DNA from: Halobacteriales archaeon QS_3_64_16
GTDB taxonomy: Archaea > Halobacteriota > Halobacteria > Halobacteriales > Halococcaceae
Length of the DNA stretch: 64,000 nt
NCBI GenBank assembly: GCA_003021705.1
Contig: PXRJ01000015.1
Coordinates: 1-64,000, forward strand
Direction of reading: 5' to 3'
Within the stretch, counting starts at the first letter, position 1; each line of letters opens with the position of its first letter. Of the stretch, positions 34,830-43,304 are shown one piece after another. The notes under the pieces are model-generated. The model ran no database searches, had not been told where the DNA came from, and was given only the letters and a program-made list of their open reading frames with translations. Position numbers and translations under genes: made by a program.

Positions 34830-35986
34830 GACAACTCGACGCGACCGAGTACCGCGCTGGCGAGGCGATCTGCCTCGCATTCGCGCTCGATACCCTCCTC
34901 GCCGAACCGCCCGCTCGAATCCATCCGGTAGCGCTGTTCGGCCGCCTCGTTGCCCCGATCGACCGCGAGTGGCGCTTTCCCCACGCGGTCGGTGCATGCG
35001 CGGTCGCCACGCTTCCGCTCGCGGCCGCTGGCGTCGCTGCCGGCGCGGTCACCGTGGCCGACCGTCTCCCCATCTCTCCTACCACTATTGCTACCGCCGA
35101 CACCGCTGCCGGTCGCCGTCGCTGTTCGCTCACGTCCGATACGCCTAGCATCCCCGGCACGCTTCTCGCCGCGGGCGTGCTCTTCGCGACGACGAGCCGC
35201 CGAATGCTTACCGGCACTGCTCGATCGGTCGTCGCCGATTCCGAGCACGCCCTCCCACGGGCCCGCCGGGAGCTGCGAGCGCTCGCCGGGCGTGATAGTT
35301 CGGAATTGTCGGCCGGACAGGTCAGAAGCGCCGCCGTCGAGTCAACGAGCGAGAACCTCTCGGATGGATTTCTCGCTCCACTGCTCGCTTTTGCACTTTT
35401 CGCCCCCCGCTCGCTCCCCGCAGCGGCAGGGGCGAGCGCCTGGGTCAAGGCAGTGAACACGATGGACTCGATGCTCGGCTACCGATCCGTTCCTACTGGT
35501 TGGGCACCCGCCCGCCTCGATGATCTCATTATGTGGCTGCCCGCCCGCCTCACCGCCGTCCCCCTCGCGTTCGCTGCCGGCGACCCGACCGCACTCCGCC
35601 GGGCGGCCGCGTGGGCGGACGAACCCTCCTCGCCGAACGCGGGGTGGCCGATGGCGACGCTCGCCGCACTGCTCGACGTTCGCCTCGAAAAGCCCGGTGC
35701 CTATGTGCTCGCTCCCTCGAAGGACCTCCCAACGGTCGCCAAGGCGAACGCCGGTATCGCCGTCGTCGAACGCGGGGCCCTGCTGGCCGTCCTCGCCGCG
35801 TGCTTGGTCGTCGCGATCGCTCCGGCGAACGAAAAGGATCGATCGGCCCCGTCGTCGGCGGACGATCGACACGACGCCTCACGAGACGGTCAGCGCGAGG
35901 CGTCGCGATCCGTATTATCATCCCTGTCGGGCGGCTGGTCCGCCCGTATTCGAACGTTCCTTCGGAGGTGGCTACCGTGGTCCTAA
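34826..35986 (+). CDS. cbiB: Adenosylcobinamide-phosphate synthase CbiB
   Basis: Membrane enzyme that joins adenosylcobyric acid to aminopropanol phosphate. The 386 residues contain the family opening CLAFALDTLLAEPPARIHPV, then SENLSDGFLAPLLAFALF and a core AGASAWVKAVNTMDSMLGYR. Several hydrophobic helices are present. Ser/Asp-rich inserts (DTAAGRRRCSLTSDTP and near the C-terminus) make it somewhat longer than the usual 300-320 residues. It overlaps the HAD gene by 4 bases and cobS by 10. Part of a single compact operon. Confidence 0.93.
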   Translation: MRQLDATEYRAGEAICLAFALDTLLAEPPARIHPVALFGRLVAPIDREWRFPHAVGACAVATLPLAAAGVAAGAVTVADRLPISPTTIATADTAAGRRRCSLTSDTPSIPGTLLAAGVLFATTSRRMLTGTARSVVADSEHALPRARRELRALAGRDSSELSAGQVRSAAVESTSENLSDGFLAPLLAFALFAPRSLPAAAGASAWVKAVNTMDSMLGYRSVPTGWAPARLDDLIMWLPARLTAVPLAFAAGDPTALRRAAAWADEPSSPNAGWPMATLAALLDVRLEKPGAYVLAPSKDLPTVAKANAGIAVVERGALLAVLAACLVVAIAPANEKDRSAPSSADDRHDASRDGQREASRSVLSSLSGGWSARIRTFLRRWLPWS

Positions 35987-36768
35987 CCGCCCTCGGCGGC
36001 GCGCTCGGCGCACTCTCCCGACTGCCCGTCGGTCGTTCGGAAGAGGCTTGGAACGCCTTCCGGCGGGCACCGCTTACCATCCCGCTGGCAGGCTACGTTA
36101 TCGGCGCGATCGTCGCGTTTCCGTTCCTGCTTATCGGCGCGCCCGTCACCACTTTCCTGGGGATTGGCGTGCCGCTTCTGACTGCCGCCGTTCTCTACGT
36201 CGCTCTCGTCTATTTCCTCACCGGAATCAGCCACGTCGACGGGCTGGCCGACCTGGCCGACGGGGCGGCGACCTACGGCACCGCAGAGGAGCGGCTCGAC
36301 GTCATGGCCGATCCCGCCACTGGTGCGGCCGGCACGCTCGCGGTCTCGGTGGTCGTCGTCGCGCTCGCGTTCGGTGCGTTCGGGCTCGTGAGTGCCGGCG
36401 TCGGTCCGGCGATCCCCTTCGCGGTGGCGCTCTGTGCGGAGGTGAGCGCGAAGACCGGCATGGCGACGCTCGTCTGTTTCGGCGAGGCTGCCCACGAGGG
36501 CCTCGGTTCCCAGTTAGTCGAGAGTTCGGACTGGCGCTCTGCCGTTCCGGTCGCGACGGCCGCCGTTCCTGTACTCTTCCTCGCACCGATCCGCGGCGGA
36601 CCGACACTGCTCGCGACGCTGCTCGCGGGCCCGGCGGTCGCACTCGCGTTGCTCGCCTGGTCGCGACGCGAACTGGGCGGGGTCACTGGCGACGTGCTCG
36701 GCGCGGCGAACGAACTCGGACGAGTAGTCGCGATCCATGCGGGGGTGGTAGCGTGGACGCTGTTTTGA
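35977..36768 (+). CDS. cobS: Adenosylcobinamide-GDP ribazoletransferase CobS
   Basis: Membrane enzyme that joins adenosylcobinamide-GDP with alpha-ribazole or its phosphate to complete cobalamin. The 263 residues start at GTG 35977, with a GGAGGTG ribosome binding site 8 bases upstream inside cbiB. LGALSRLPVGRSEEAWNAF, FLTGISHVDGLADLADGAAT and GTLAVSVVVVALAFGAFGL are typical, with the Asp-rich GLADLADG loop as the metal-binding active site. The frame is open upstream into cbiB but is only the shadow frame there. Confidence 0.93.
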   Translation: MVLTALGGALGALSRLPVGRSEEAWNAFRRAPLTIPLAGYVIGAIVAFPFLLIGAPVTTFLGIGVPLLTAAVLYVALVYFLTGISHVDGLADLADGAATYGTAEERLDVMADPATGAAGTLAVSVVVVALAFGAFGLVSAGVGPAIPFAVALCAEVSAKTGMATLVCFGEAAHEGLGSQLVESSDWRSAVPVATAAVPVLFLAPIRGGPTLLATLLAGPAVALALLAWSRRELGGVTGDVLGAANELGRVVAIHAGVVAWTLF

Positions 36769-37511
36769 TGTGTGGCGGCCAGGGCACCCGGCTCGAAAGT
36801 ACCGAAAACGACCCCGACCCCGACCTGACCGAAAAACCACTCGTCGGCGTTCGTGAGCGAGCGATGATCGACCGGGTGCTCGCCGCGCTGCTCGGAAGTC
36901 GCGTCGAGACGATCTATCCCGTTCTCTCCCCACACACCCCCGAGACTCGCAGTCACCTCACGACCCTCTTCGACGGTGACGCCCGGAGAGACGGCCTCGG
37001 CCGTTTCGACGTTTCGGACGACGTCGACACCGATCGAACCGACGCGAGCCCCATCGATATACTCGAAGCCCCCGGCGAGGGCTACGTCGCGGATCTCGGC
37101 TACGCGCTCGATCGCGTCTCTCCTCCCGTGCTCACCGTTGCCTGTGATCTCCCGCTGCTCTCCTCGGCGCTGATCGATCGGGCGCTCGACCGTACTGGAG
37201 GTACTCGAGGGTCGCTCGCGGTCTACGTCCCCGGGGCGCTGAAACGACAGCTCGGCGTGAGCACCGACACGACCTGGAACCAGGGTGGTCGAGAACTCGC
37301 GCCGACCGGTCTGAACGTCGTCGCGAGCGACCAGATGACAAACACGAAGGCCGAGCGCGACGAGGACCGCCCGATGGGAGCGACCGATGCTGAGAGCGAC
37401 ACTGAAACTGGCGCGACCGACGAGACGGTCTGGGTGAGCTACGACGCCCGCCTCGCGGTGAACGTCAATCGTCCTTCGGATCTGGCTGTCGCGGAGGCAC
37501 TATGCGAGTAG
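36753..37511 (+). CDS. cobY: Adenosylcobinamide-phosphate guanylyltransferase CobY
   Basis: Archaeal non-homologous replacement of the guanylyltransferase domain of CobU: transfers GMP from GTP to cobinamide phosphate. The 252 residues open at GTG 36753 with DAVLMCGGQGTRLE, the nucleotide-binding loop, then TEKPLVGVRERAMIDRVL and VLTVACDLPLLS. An acidic insert of about 35 residues lies near the C-terminus. The start overlaps cobS by 16 bases; an ATG five codons later would cut the first strand. Well supported by motif and context. Confidence 0.9.
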   Translation: MDAVLMCGGQGTRLESTENDPDPDLTEKPLVGVRERAMIDRVLAALLGSRVETIYPVLSPHTPETRSHLTTLFDGDARRDGLGRFDVSDDVDTDRTDASPIDILEAPGEGYVADLGYALDRVSPPVLTVACDLPLLSSALIDRALDRTGGTRGSLAVYVPGALKRQLGVSTDTTWNQGGRELAPTGLNVVASDQMTNTKAERDEDRPMGATDAESDTETGATDETVWVSYDARLAVNVNRPSDLAVAEALCE

Positions 37512-37591
37512 TCACCATCGTCGAGTCTTTACCTTCCGAACGCAAAGTAAAACTCTCTCGAATCTCGTCTCCACCGAGTGGTGGTCGCTGA
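37502..37591 (+). CDS. Possible 29-codon ORF bridging cobY and cobD
   Basis: An ATG overlaps the cobY stop by 10 bases, and the TGA overlaps the cobD ATG by one base (TGATG). The peptide is basic (MRVVTIVESLPSERKVKLSR, then a Ser/Pro/Gly end), unlike the acidic proteins around it. It could simply be chance spacing, a coupling ORF that carries ribosomes from cobY to cobD, or a remnant. No homology is known to me. Confidence 0.25.
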   Translation: MRVVTIVESLPSERKVKLSRISSPPSGGR

Positions 37592-38631
37592 TGGACCCTG
37601 ACGCCACCGCGAGCGTTGGTCGGGTGCCCCATGGGAGCAGCGACGACTTCGAGCTACTGGATTTCAGCGCGAACGTCAATCCACGGGTTCCCGAGGGCGT
37701 CAGGGAGGTCTACAGTGATGCGCTCGATCGTGTCCGGCGCTACCCGAACGACGAGTATCCCGAGTACAGGAACGCTGCCGCTGCCCACGTCGGCTGCGAA
37801 CCTTCTCAGGTGATCCCGACGCCCGGCGGGCTCGCGGCGCTCCGGCTCGCGATCGAAGCTGTGGTGCATAAGAACGATAGCGTCCTCGTTCCCTATCCGA
37901 GTTTCAGCGAATATGCCCGCGAAGTCCGCCTCCAGGGCGCGACGCCGGAGTTCGTCCCCCAGGACGCGCTCTGCGAAGCCGATCCCGCGGGGCACGCGCT
38001 CGCGATCTGCTGTACGCCGAACAACCCGACCGGCAACGCGTACGACGTAGCCGAACTCCGAGCGTTCGCGAGGCGCTGTGCCGAGAGCGATACCGTGGTG
38101 CTCGTCGACGAGGCCTTCTTGGGCTTTACCGACTGCGAGTCACTCGCTGCCACCGTGCCGCCACTGGAGAACATTATCGTCGCGCGCTCGCTCACAAAGC
38201 TCTTCGGACTGCCGGGATTGAGGGCCGGCTTCGCCGTCGCGACCGGCGAGTACCAAAGACGGATCGAGAACACCCGGCGAGCCTGGGCGCTCGGGACGCC
38301 CGCCGCCAGGGTAGGCACGCACTGTCTTCGGGATCGGGAGTTCGTCCGCGAAACGCGTTCACGCGTTCGGGAGGAACGGGCTCGCCTGATCGAGCGTCTC
38401 CCCGACGCTCTGGACGTCTCCCCCTCCGAGGCCCCGTTTCTGTGCTGTGATCTCGCCGAGAGCGACCTCGAGGCCGATCACCTCCTCGACGCCGCCCGCG
38501 AGCAGGGACTCGCACTGCGGGACGCGCGGACTTTCCGAGGACTCGACTCACACATCAGAGTCGCAGTGCGCACCCCCGAGGAAAACGACCGGCTGCTCGC
38601 CGTTCTTGAGGAGGCCCTCGCTGATGGGTGA
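37591..38631 (+). CDS. cobD: Threonine-phosphate decarboxylase CobD (PLP-dependent)
   Basis: Makes (R)-1-amino-2-propanol phosphate for the nucleotide loop. The 346 residues are a class I/II aminotransferase fold: DFSANVNPRVPEGVREVY, RYPNDEYPEYRNAAA, TPGGLAALRLAIEAV and CCTPNNPTGNAYD, with the PLP lysine in RSLTKLFGLPGLRAGF. It is close to histidinol-phosphate aminotransferase, but the cobalamin context decides the call. It overlaps cbiZ by 8 bases. Confidence 0.9.
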   Translation: MDPDATASVGRVPHGSSDDFELLDFSANVNPRVPEGVREVYSDALDRVRRYPNDEYPEYRNAAAAHVGCEPSQVIPTPGGLAALRLAIEAVVHKNDSVLVPYPSFSEYAREVRLQGATPEFVPQDALCEADPAGHALAICCTPNNPTGNAYDVAELRAFARRCAESDTVVLVDEAFLGFTDCESLAATVPPLENIIVARSLTKLFGLPGLRAGFAVATGEYQRRIENTRRAWALGTPAARVGTHCLRDREFVRETRSRVREERARLIERLPDALDVSPSEAPFLCCDLAESDLEADHLLDAAREQGLALRDARTFRGLDSHIRVAVRTPEENDRLLAVLEEALADG

Positions 38632-39520
38632 TCGGATGGACGAACACGACACCGGGAGAAGGGCCGGCGACGGCGACCGCGACGATCGGCATCCGGGCGA
38701 TAGCGATTCTCTCGTCGAGACGACCGTCCGTGAGGAGGTGCTTCGGGTTCGTCGACCGGGGACGCGGTGGCTCTCCTCGGGCCGGGGCGGTGGGTTTCGC
38801 GTCGCCAATGCGGCGTACAACTGCTCCGTTCCGACCGGCTTCGCCCGCACCGATCTCGACGCCTACGTCCTGGAGCGACGCCGGGATGCGAGCTTTCCCG
38901 AGCCGGGACCGGCGCTGTTGACCGGCCTCTCGCTACGTCATGCCCGTGGTGCTTGGAGCGCTTCGGTGGCCGCGATCGCTACCGCCGGGCTCTCGAACCC
39001 CGCGGCGCTCCCGATATCCACTGGAGTCGAGGCCGAGGACGAGTTCGACGCTGCTGCCGTGGCCGGTAGCGGCGATCGTCGGCGTGCTACCGGCACTGAC
39101 AGCGAGAGCATCGAGGGCCTCGACGACGGAGCCGAGGACGCTGCTACCGAGGACTTCCCGCCGACAGGGACGGTGAATCTGGTGATCGTCACCGACCGCG
39201 CGCTCGACGACGCGGGCCTGACGACGCTGCTGGCGAGTAGCGTCGAGGCGAAGACCGCGACCTTGCTCGCGCTGACGGGTTTTTCGGGGACGACGAGCGA
39301 TGCGGTCGTCGTCGGTTGTGATCCCGCGGGCGAGCGCGCGGGCTTCGCCGGAAGCGCGACGCCGATCGGCACAGCGGCCCGGGCCTGTGTCAGGGACGCG
39401 GTTCGCGGAAGCCTTCGGTCGCGCTATCCCAACGGGGAGGTCCCGCGATCGGTCGAGACGGCCGAATACGGCGTTCGGACGACGCGTTCGACCCAGCCGT
39501 TCCACCCCTCTGGATGGTGA
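38624..39520 (+). CDS. cbiZ: Adenosylcobinamide amidohydrolase CbiZ
   Basis: Salvages cobinamide by cutting off the aminopropanol to give adenosylcobyric acid, which CbiB then reuses. The 298 residues have an acidic N-terminus, then TRWLSSGRGGGFRVANAAYN, ALLTGLSLRHARG, IATAGLSNPAALP and TVNLVIVTDRALDDAGL, characteristic of the family. A roughly 40-residue acidic insert follows the ATAGLSNP motif. ATG 38624 is chosen; another ATG four codons on is possible. Its presence shows the cluster scavenges imported corrinoids rather than relying only on de novo synthesis. Confidence 0.9.
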   Translation: MGDRMDEHDTGRRAGDGDRDDRHPGDSDSLVETTVREEVLRVRRPGTRWLSSGRGGGFRVANAAYNCSVPTGFARTDLDAYVLERRRDASFPEPGPALLTGLSLRHARGAWSASVAAIATAGLSNPAALPISTGVEAEDEFDAAAVAGSGDRRRATGTDSESIEGLDDGAEDAATEDFPPTGTVNLVIVTDRALDDAGLTTLLASSVEAKTATLLALTGFSGTTSDAVVVGCDPAGERAGFAGSATPIGTAARACVRDAVRGSLRSRYPNGEVPRSVETAEYGVRTTRSTQPFHPSGW

Positions 39521-39598
39521 GCGTCCTTCCTATGCCCCTCTCGGTTCGACCGCCACTACGACCGTAGACTGATACCGGCGGCCGTCGTGGCCCGAAGT

Positions 39599-40348
39599 AT
39601 GCCCGACGACCACGAGGTCGGATTCGACGACACTGACGGGACCGACGCACCTGACGATGGCGAGAACTCGACGACTGCCGAGGACCGACAGGCCCGAACG
39701 CCCGGCAAGGGTCGGACTCCCGAAGCCCGGTCGATCGAGGCCAGTGCCCCCGAGGAGTTCGGCCTTCTGCAACTGTGGTGGGGCGACGGCAAAGGCAAGT
39801 CCACGGCGGCGATGGGGATGGGCTTTCGCGCGGCGGGGCATGGTTATCGCGTCCACATGCTCCAGTTCCTCAAGGGCGGGGCCTCCAGCGTCGAGGACGT
39901 CCGCGGGGAGTACAACGCGATCGCCGCGATGCCGGGGTTCACCTACGAGAACTCCGGGCACTACGGCTGGCACGCCCTACCCGACGAGAGCGCCGACGAC
40001 GACCACGCGGCCAGCGCACGCGGCGGCTTCGAGCGCGCTCGCGAGCTGATCGACGCGGCGGGAAACGCCGATCTGACCTCGCCGCTCGCACTCGACGGCT
40101 CGCCCGAGGCGGGACTCCACATGTTGATTTTAGACGAGGTCCTCTACGCTGCCGATCGAGAACTGGTCGAGCCCGAAGAACTGGTCGAGCTGATCGAATC
40201 GAAACCCGACGGGCTGGAACTCGTGGCGACCGGCGGGCATAGCGAACCTGACTATCTGACCGAGCACGCCGATCTCGTGACCGAAGTCAGGAAGGGAAAA
40301 CACCCGATCGACGCCGGCCAGCGCGCCCGGAAGGGCACCGAGTACTGA
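39599..40348 (+). CDS. cobA: Cob(I)yrinic acid a,c-diamide adenosyltransferase (CobA/CobO type)
   Basis: Attaches the adenosyl group of ATP to cobalt(I) corrinoids. The 249 residues begin with an acidic 40-residue tail, then LLQLWWGDGKGKSTAAMGMG (P-loop), LQFLKGGASSVEDV and MLILDEVLYAADRELV, with LVATGGHSEPDYLTEHADLV near the end. The tail before the P-loop is longer than in bacterial CobA. The start ATG 39599 is used; a GTG four codons before is possible. It is separated from cbiZ by 78 bases, perhaps with its own promoter, and ends the cluster. Confidence 0.93.
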   Translation: MPDDHEVGFDDTDGTDAPDDGENSTTAEDRQARTPGKGRTPEARSIEASAPEEFGLLQLWWGDGKGKSTAAMGMGFRAAGHGYRVHMLQFLKGGASSVEDVRGEYNAIAAMPGFTYENSGHYGWHALPDESADDDHAASARGGFERARELIDAAGNADLTSPLALDGSPEAGLHMLILDEVLYAADRELVEPEELVELIESKPDGLELVATGGHSEPDYLTEHADLVTEVRKGKHPIDAGQRARKGTEY

Positions 40349-40417
40349 GGAATCGGTTTCGGCCGGCCGTCGTCCCGAAAGCGATTCGACGGCTCTCTCC
40401 CGGCGTCGAACCGGCCG

Positions 40418-41923
40418 CTATCGAACAGCGAACCCTCCCGGTCGGCTCCGCCGTCCCGACCCGTCCGCGGGGACAGGGCCGTAATAGTCGTTGACGAACT
40501 CTCGTTTCCACCAGTCGCCGGTCTCACGTCTCTCCTCGGCGGTGGTGTACTCGTAGCGATAGCGACGGACGCGAACGTGGGTCGGGGCCTCGCCGTCGAA
40601 AGGATCCTCCCGGAAGAGATCTCGAACGTCCTCGTCGCCCTCTAAGAGCTTGCCGACGAACGCGGGGAACCACTGGCGGCGGGGCTGGGGCGTCATGGCC
40701 GCGAACCACAGCTGCCAGTCGAGCCGCAGGTGATAGGGAGCCCACTGTGGGGGCCGTCGTCCCGGGTCCGTCGGTTTCCCCTCGAACTCGTAGGGCTCCC
40801 AGTCGGTCTCGTCGGTGGGTTCGTCGTCCTGGGTGCCCTCGATCACGAGCTCGTAGCGCTCGCGGGTGATCGAACCGAACGCGCCGTAAGTGTTGACGAG
40901 ATGCAACGGATCGAAGCTCCGATTCATGGCCTGGCTATCCGCAAGCAGATTCCGGACCGGCCAGTAGCTCAGTACGATCACCACCACCAAGACGAGGATG
41001 ACTACCCCCTGGAGAGCGAGGCTGGGTGGCGTCGTCGTGACCGGCCTGACCTGCGCGACCGATGCGATCGGTGTGATCGACCCGACCGGCAGGAGTGCTG
41101 CGAGCGGAGCGAGCAGCGCGTCCTCGAAGGTGCTGATCGCGAGGACGATAGTGAGTGCGTTCAGCCACGCGAAGTTCCCGGTCAGGAGCAACCAGCCCTG
41201 ATAGCAAATCGTCACGAGCCCGGCGACCGCCGCGAGGGGCTGGGGGGCGAAGTAAAAGAAGGGAACGACCAGCTCGACGACGTGGTGCACCCCGACGCTG
41301 GCTCTATGGACTCGCTTCGGCAGCTTGTCGGCGTACCAGCTAACGGGGTTTGGCATCGGCTGGGTCTCGTAGTGGTAGTACAGACAGGTGAGATCGCGCC
41401 AGCACGGATCGTTCCGGAGCTTGATCAGCCCCGCGCCGAACATCACTCGGAAGAGTACCCATCGTAGCAACCAGATGACGATATCGGGTGGTGCGGTTCC
41501 GATTCCGCCGAGAAAGATCGAGAGAAAACCCGTCTCCAACAAGAGGGTCTCCCAGCCGAAGCTATAGAAGATCCGGCCGACGTTCACGAAGGATAGATAC
41601 AACAGCCACAGTAATCCCCAGACGACCATCGAACTAGCTGTGCCGAACAGCCCGGCGATCCCGGTGACCGCGAGCACGGACAATCCGACGCCGACCCAGG
41701 CCAGAGCCCGGATCGCTCGATCGCTCGCTACCCAATAGAAGAGACTCGGAGCGTCGCGGAAGGGGACCTGCTCGGTGAACTCCCTAAAGGGAACGACGCC
41801 GTCCTCGCCGAGCAAGGGGACGAACTGCTTTGCCGCCCCGAGAAAGGCGAGCAGATAGACGACTCCGAGCGCGCGCCGAAAGAACAGACGAACGAACCAG
41901 TACTCGCCTATATCGATTACCAT
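40418..41923 (-). CDS. Lipase maturation factor family membrane protein
   Basis: A 501-residue protein of the LMF1-like family, a group of multi-pass membrane proteins present in vertebrates and many prokaryotes. About eight helices occupy the first 340 residues (LGVVYLLAFLGAAKQFVPLL, FVNVGRIFYSFGWETLLLE, RVMFGAGLIKLRNDPCWRD). The C-terminal domain has FGSITRERYELVIEGTQDD, EPYEFEGKPTDPGRRPPQWA and YHLRLDWQLWFAAM, the conserved core. In vertebrates LMF1 helps lipases fold in the ER; the prokaryotic role is unknown. No lipase gene is near. Confidence 0.9.
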   Translation of the reverse strand: MVIDIGEYWFVRLFFRRALGVVYLLAFLGAAKQFVPLLGEDGVVPFREFTEQVPFRDAPSLFYWVASDRAIRALAWVGVGLSVLAVTGIAGLFGTASSMVVWGLLWLLYLSFVNVGRIFYSFGWETLLLETGFLSIFLGGIGTAPPDIVIWLLRWVLFRVMFGAGLIKLRNDPCWRDLTCLYYHYETQPMPNPVSWYADKLPKRVHRASVGVHHVVELVVPFFYFAPQPLAAVAGLVTICYQGWLLLTGNFAWLNALTIVLAISTFEDALLAPLAALLPVGSITPIASVAQVRPVTTTPPSLALQGVVILVLVVVIVLSYWPVRNLLADSQAMNRSFDPLHLVNTYGAFGSITRERYELVIEGTQDDEPTDETDWEPYEFEGKPTDPGRRPPQWAPYHLRLDWQLWFAAMTPQPRRQWFPAFVGKLLEGDEDVRDLFREDPFDGEAPTHVRVRRYRYEYTTAEERRETGDWWKREFVNDYYGPVPADGSGRRSRPGGFAVR

Positions 41924-42128
41924 TCTGCGTTCGTGTTCGGTGCTACGACCTCACTTCCGTTTCTAATGTCTCGACTCACGACGCTTGTGGTCGGTGGCGT
42001 CGCCATCGGTCCCTGCTTCCGTTCTCGCGTGGCATCTGCTATCGAGTTCTCGAACGATAGTGCCAGGACCAGCTACGGTCACGGCCGAGCGGCTCCTTGC
42101 CGCGTCCGCTTCGCGAGTCTACAGCGGT

Positions 42129-42548
42129 CTACAGCTGGCCTTCGCTCATGTTGAGCGGCTCGAACAGCGCCTCGAACTCGCTGGGGAGCTGGTTGCGCGC
42201 GTCCTCGAGTTCGCTGCCGCTGACGGCGTTGCCGAGTACCGAGGTCACGCCGCGGATGTGCTGTTCGGCCTCGTCGGTATCGGCGACCGAGGAGCCCGCC
42301 CCTTCGCGCTCGCGTTCGAAGACGCGCTCGACGAACTCCTCGACGGAGAACTCCTCGGCTTCCGCGCTCTCGCCGGTCAACGTCTCGTCGAGCCGGGTGG
42401 GAAGCTGGGAGGCAATGTTTTCGGCCTCGCCTTCGGTGAGGCGCTGGCCGAGCACTTCGAGAGTCGCGTTGGTCGCCGCGTACGCTGCGTCGTCCGAATC
42501 GAGCTCTGTGCGCCGCTTGACGGCGCTGATGAATTCCTCTTTCCGCAT
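42129..42548 (-). CDS. DUF2267 domain protein
   Basis: A 139-residue cytoplasmic helical protein with two DUF2267-type repeats: MRKEEFISAVKRRTELDSDD, then ATLEVLGQRLTEGEAENIAS, and the second half beginning FSVEEFVERVFERE and ending RNQLPSEFEALFEPLNMSEG. Such proteins are small all-alpha acidic proteins common in halophiles and in bacteria; a role in stress or nucleoid binding has been suggested but is not proven. A decayed paralogue sits just upstream and another intact one at 46509-46940. Confidence 0.85.
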   Translation of the reverse strand: MRKEEFISAVKRRTELDSDDAAYAATNATLEVLGQRLTEGEAENIASQLPTRLDETLTGESAEAEEFSVEEFVERVFEREREGAGSSVADTDEAEQHIRGVTSVLGNAVSGSELEDARNQLPSEFEALFEPLNMSEGQL

Positions 42549-42654
42549 AGTCGAACCGAAGGTCGAGTTGCCTTCGGGGAGTTCCTCCGTCCGCCACTGG
42601 GTTCAGCGCAGGGCTTTCGCTCGCAGGCCAACCAGTTCTCGCCGAACGCGACGC

Positions 42655-42944
42655 CCCTTCGCTTCTCGCTCGATCGACGCTGAGGTCGGCCCGCTGCTCG
42701 GGTTCGTACTCGCGTACCCGTTCGACGGCTCCTCGGGCGGGAACTGCTCTGCCTCTTGCCCTCGGCGCCGGTCGGCGCTCTTCCCAAGTTCCCGAGAAGC
42801 AGGGTGGCGAGGTCACCGGCCTGCCCGCGGGCGAATCCGCTCGCTGAGCACGCGAAGGGTCGCCTCCGCGGCCGCCATCGCCCCCTCCCGGGAGTCGAGG
42901 TCCGCGCGCGATTCGACGCCGCTCAGGAACACCTGGTCGTTCAT
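42655..42944 (-). pseudogene. DUF2267 gene broken by several frameshifts
   Basis: The ATG at 42944 opens MNDQVFLSGVESRADLDSRE and ATLRVLSERI, the normal start of a DUF2267 protein, but the frame then stops. In other minus-strand frames the rest follows in order: GQAGDLATLLLGNLG, then GQEAEQFPPEE, then AVERVREYEPEQRADLSVDR, matching successive parts of the domain. At least three shifts are needed. Too many to be sequencing errors, so this is a decaying paralogue of the neighbouring gene. The 5' boundary is clear; the 3' boundary is approximate. Confidence 0.75.
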
Positions 42945-43100
42945 AGCCGGTCGGTCGGGAGCGAACCGGTTCGGCGTTGGGGCCTGCGAACACGAGGTAG
43001 CTCGACGGGAAAAGAGGGCTGGGAACTCGCTCCATCGCAGTTCGTTCCAACCGAGCGAACCGAAACGGATAAGAACGGATCGTCCGAACCGGAAATCGAA

Positions 43101-43185
43101 GCCGGGGTAGCCTAGCCTGGCCAAGGCGGTTGCCTCGAAAGCAACTGTCCTCACGGACTCGTGAGTTCAAATCTCACCCCCGGCG
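43101..43185 (+). tRNA. tRNA-Ser (anticodon CGA)
   Basis: Class II tRNA of 85 bases. The acceptor GCCGGGG pairs with CCCCGGC and the discriminator is G, as required for serine. The anticodon arm is GTTGC/GCAAC around CTCGAAA. A long variable arm follows (CTGTCCTCACGGACTC), then the T-arm GTGAG/CTCAC around TTCAAAT. CCA is not encoded. Confidence 0.95.
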
Positions 43186-43304
43186 CTCATTCCGCTATCG
43201 TGGTTCCGACAGTGCTCGGAGCGAGTACGAACTAGAGACCGGTCGCTCTGAGCGCGATCGACAGAAACGGTGACGAGCGCGATCGAAAAGAACGAGAACT
43301 CCTT

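Noticed and set aside
35520-36752. Upstream extension of the cobY frame through cbiB and cobS
   Set aside because: Arg/Pro-rich shadow of the real genes; CobY homology starts at the GTG 36753.
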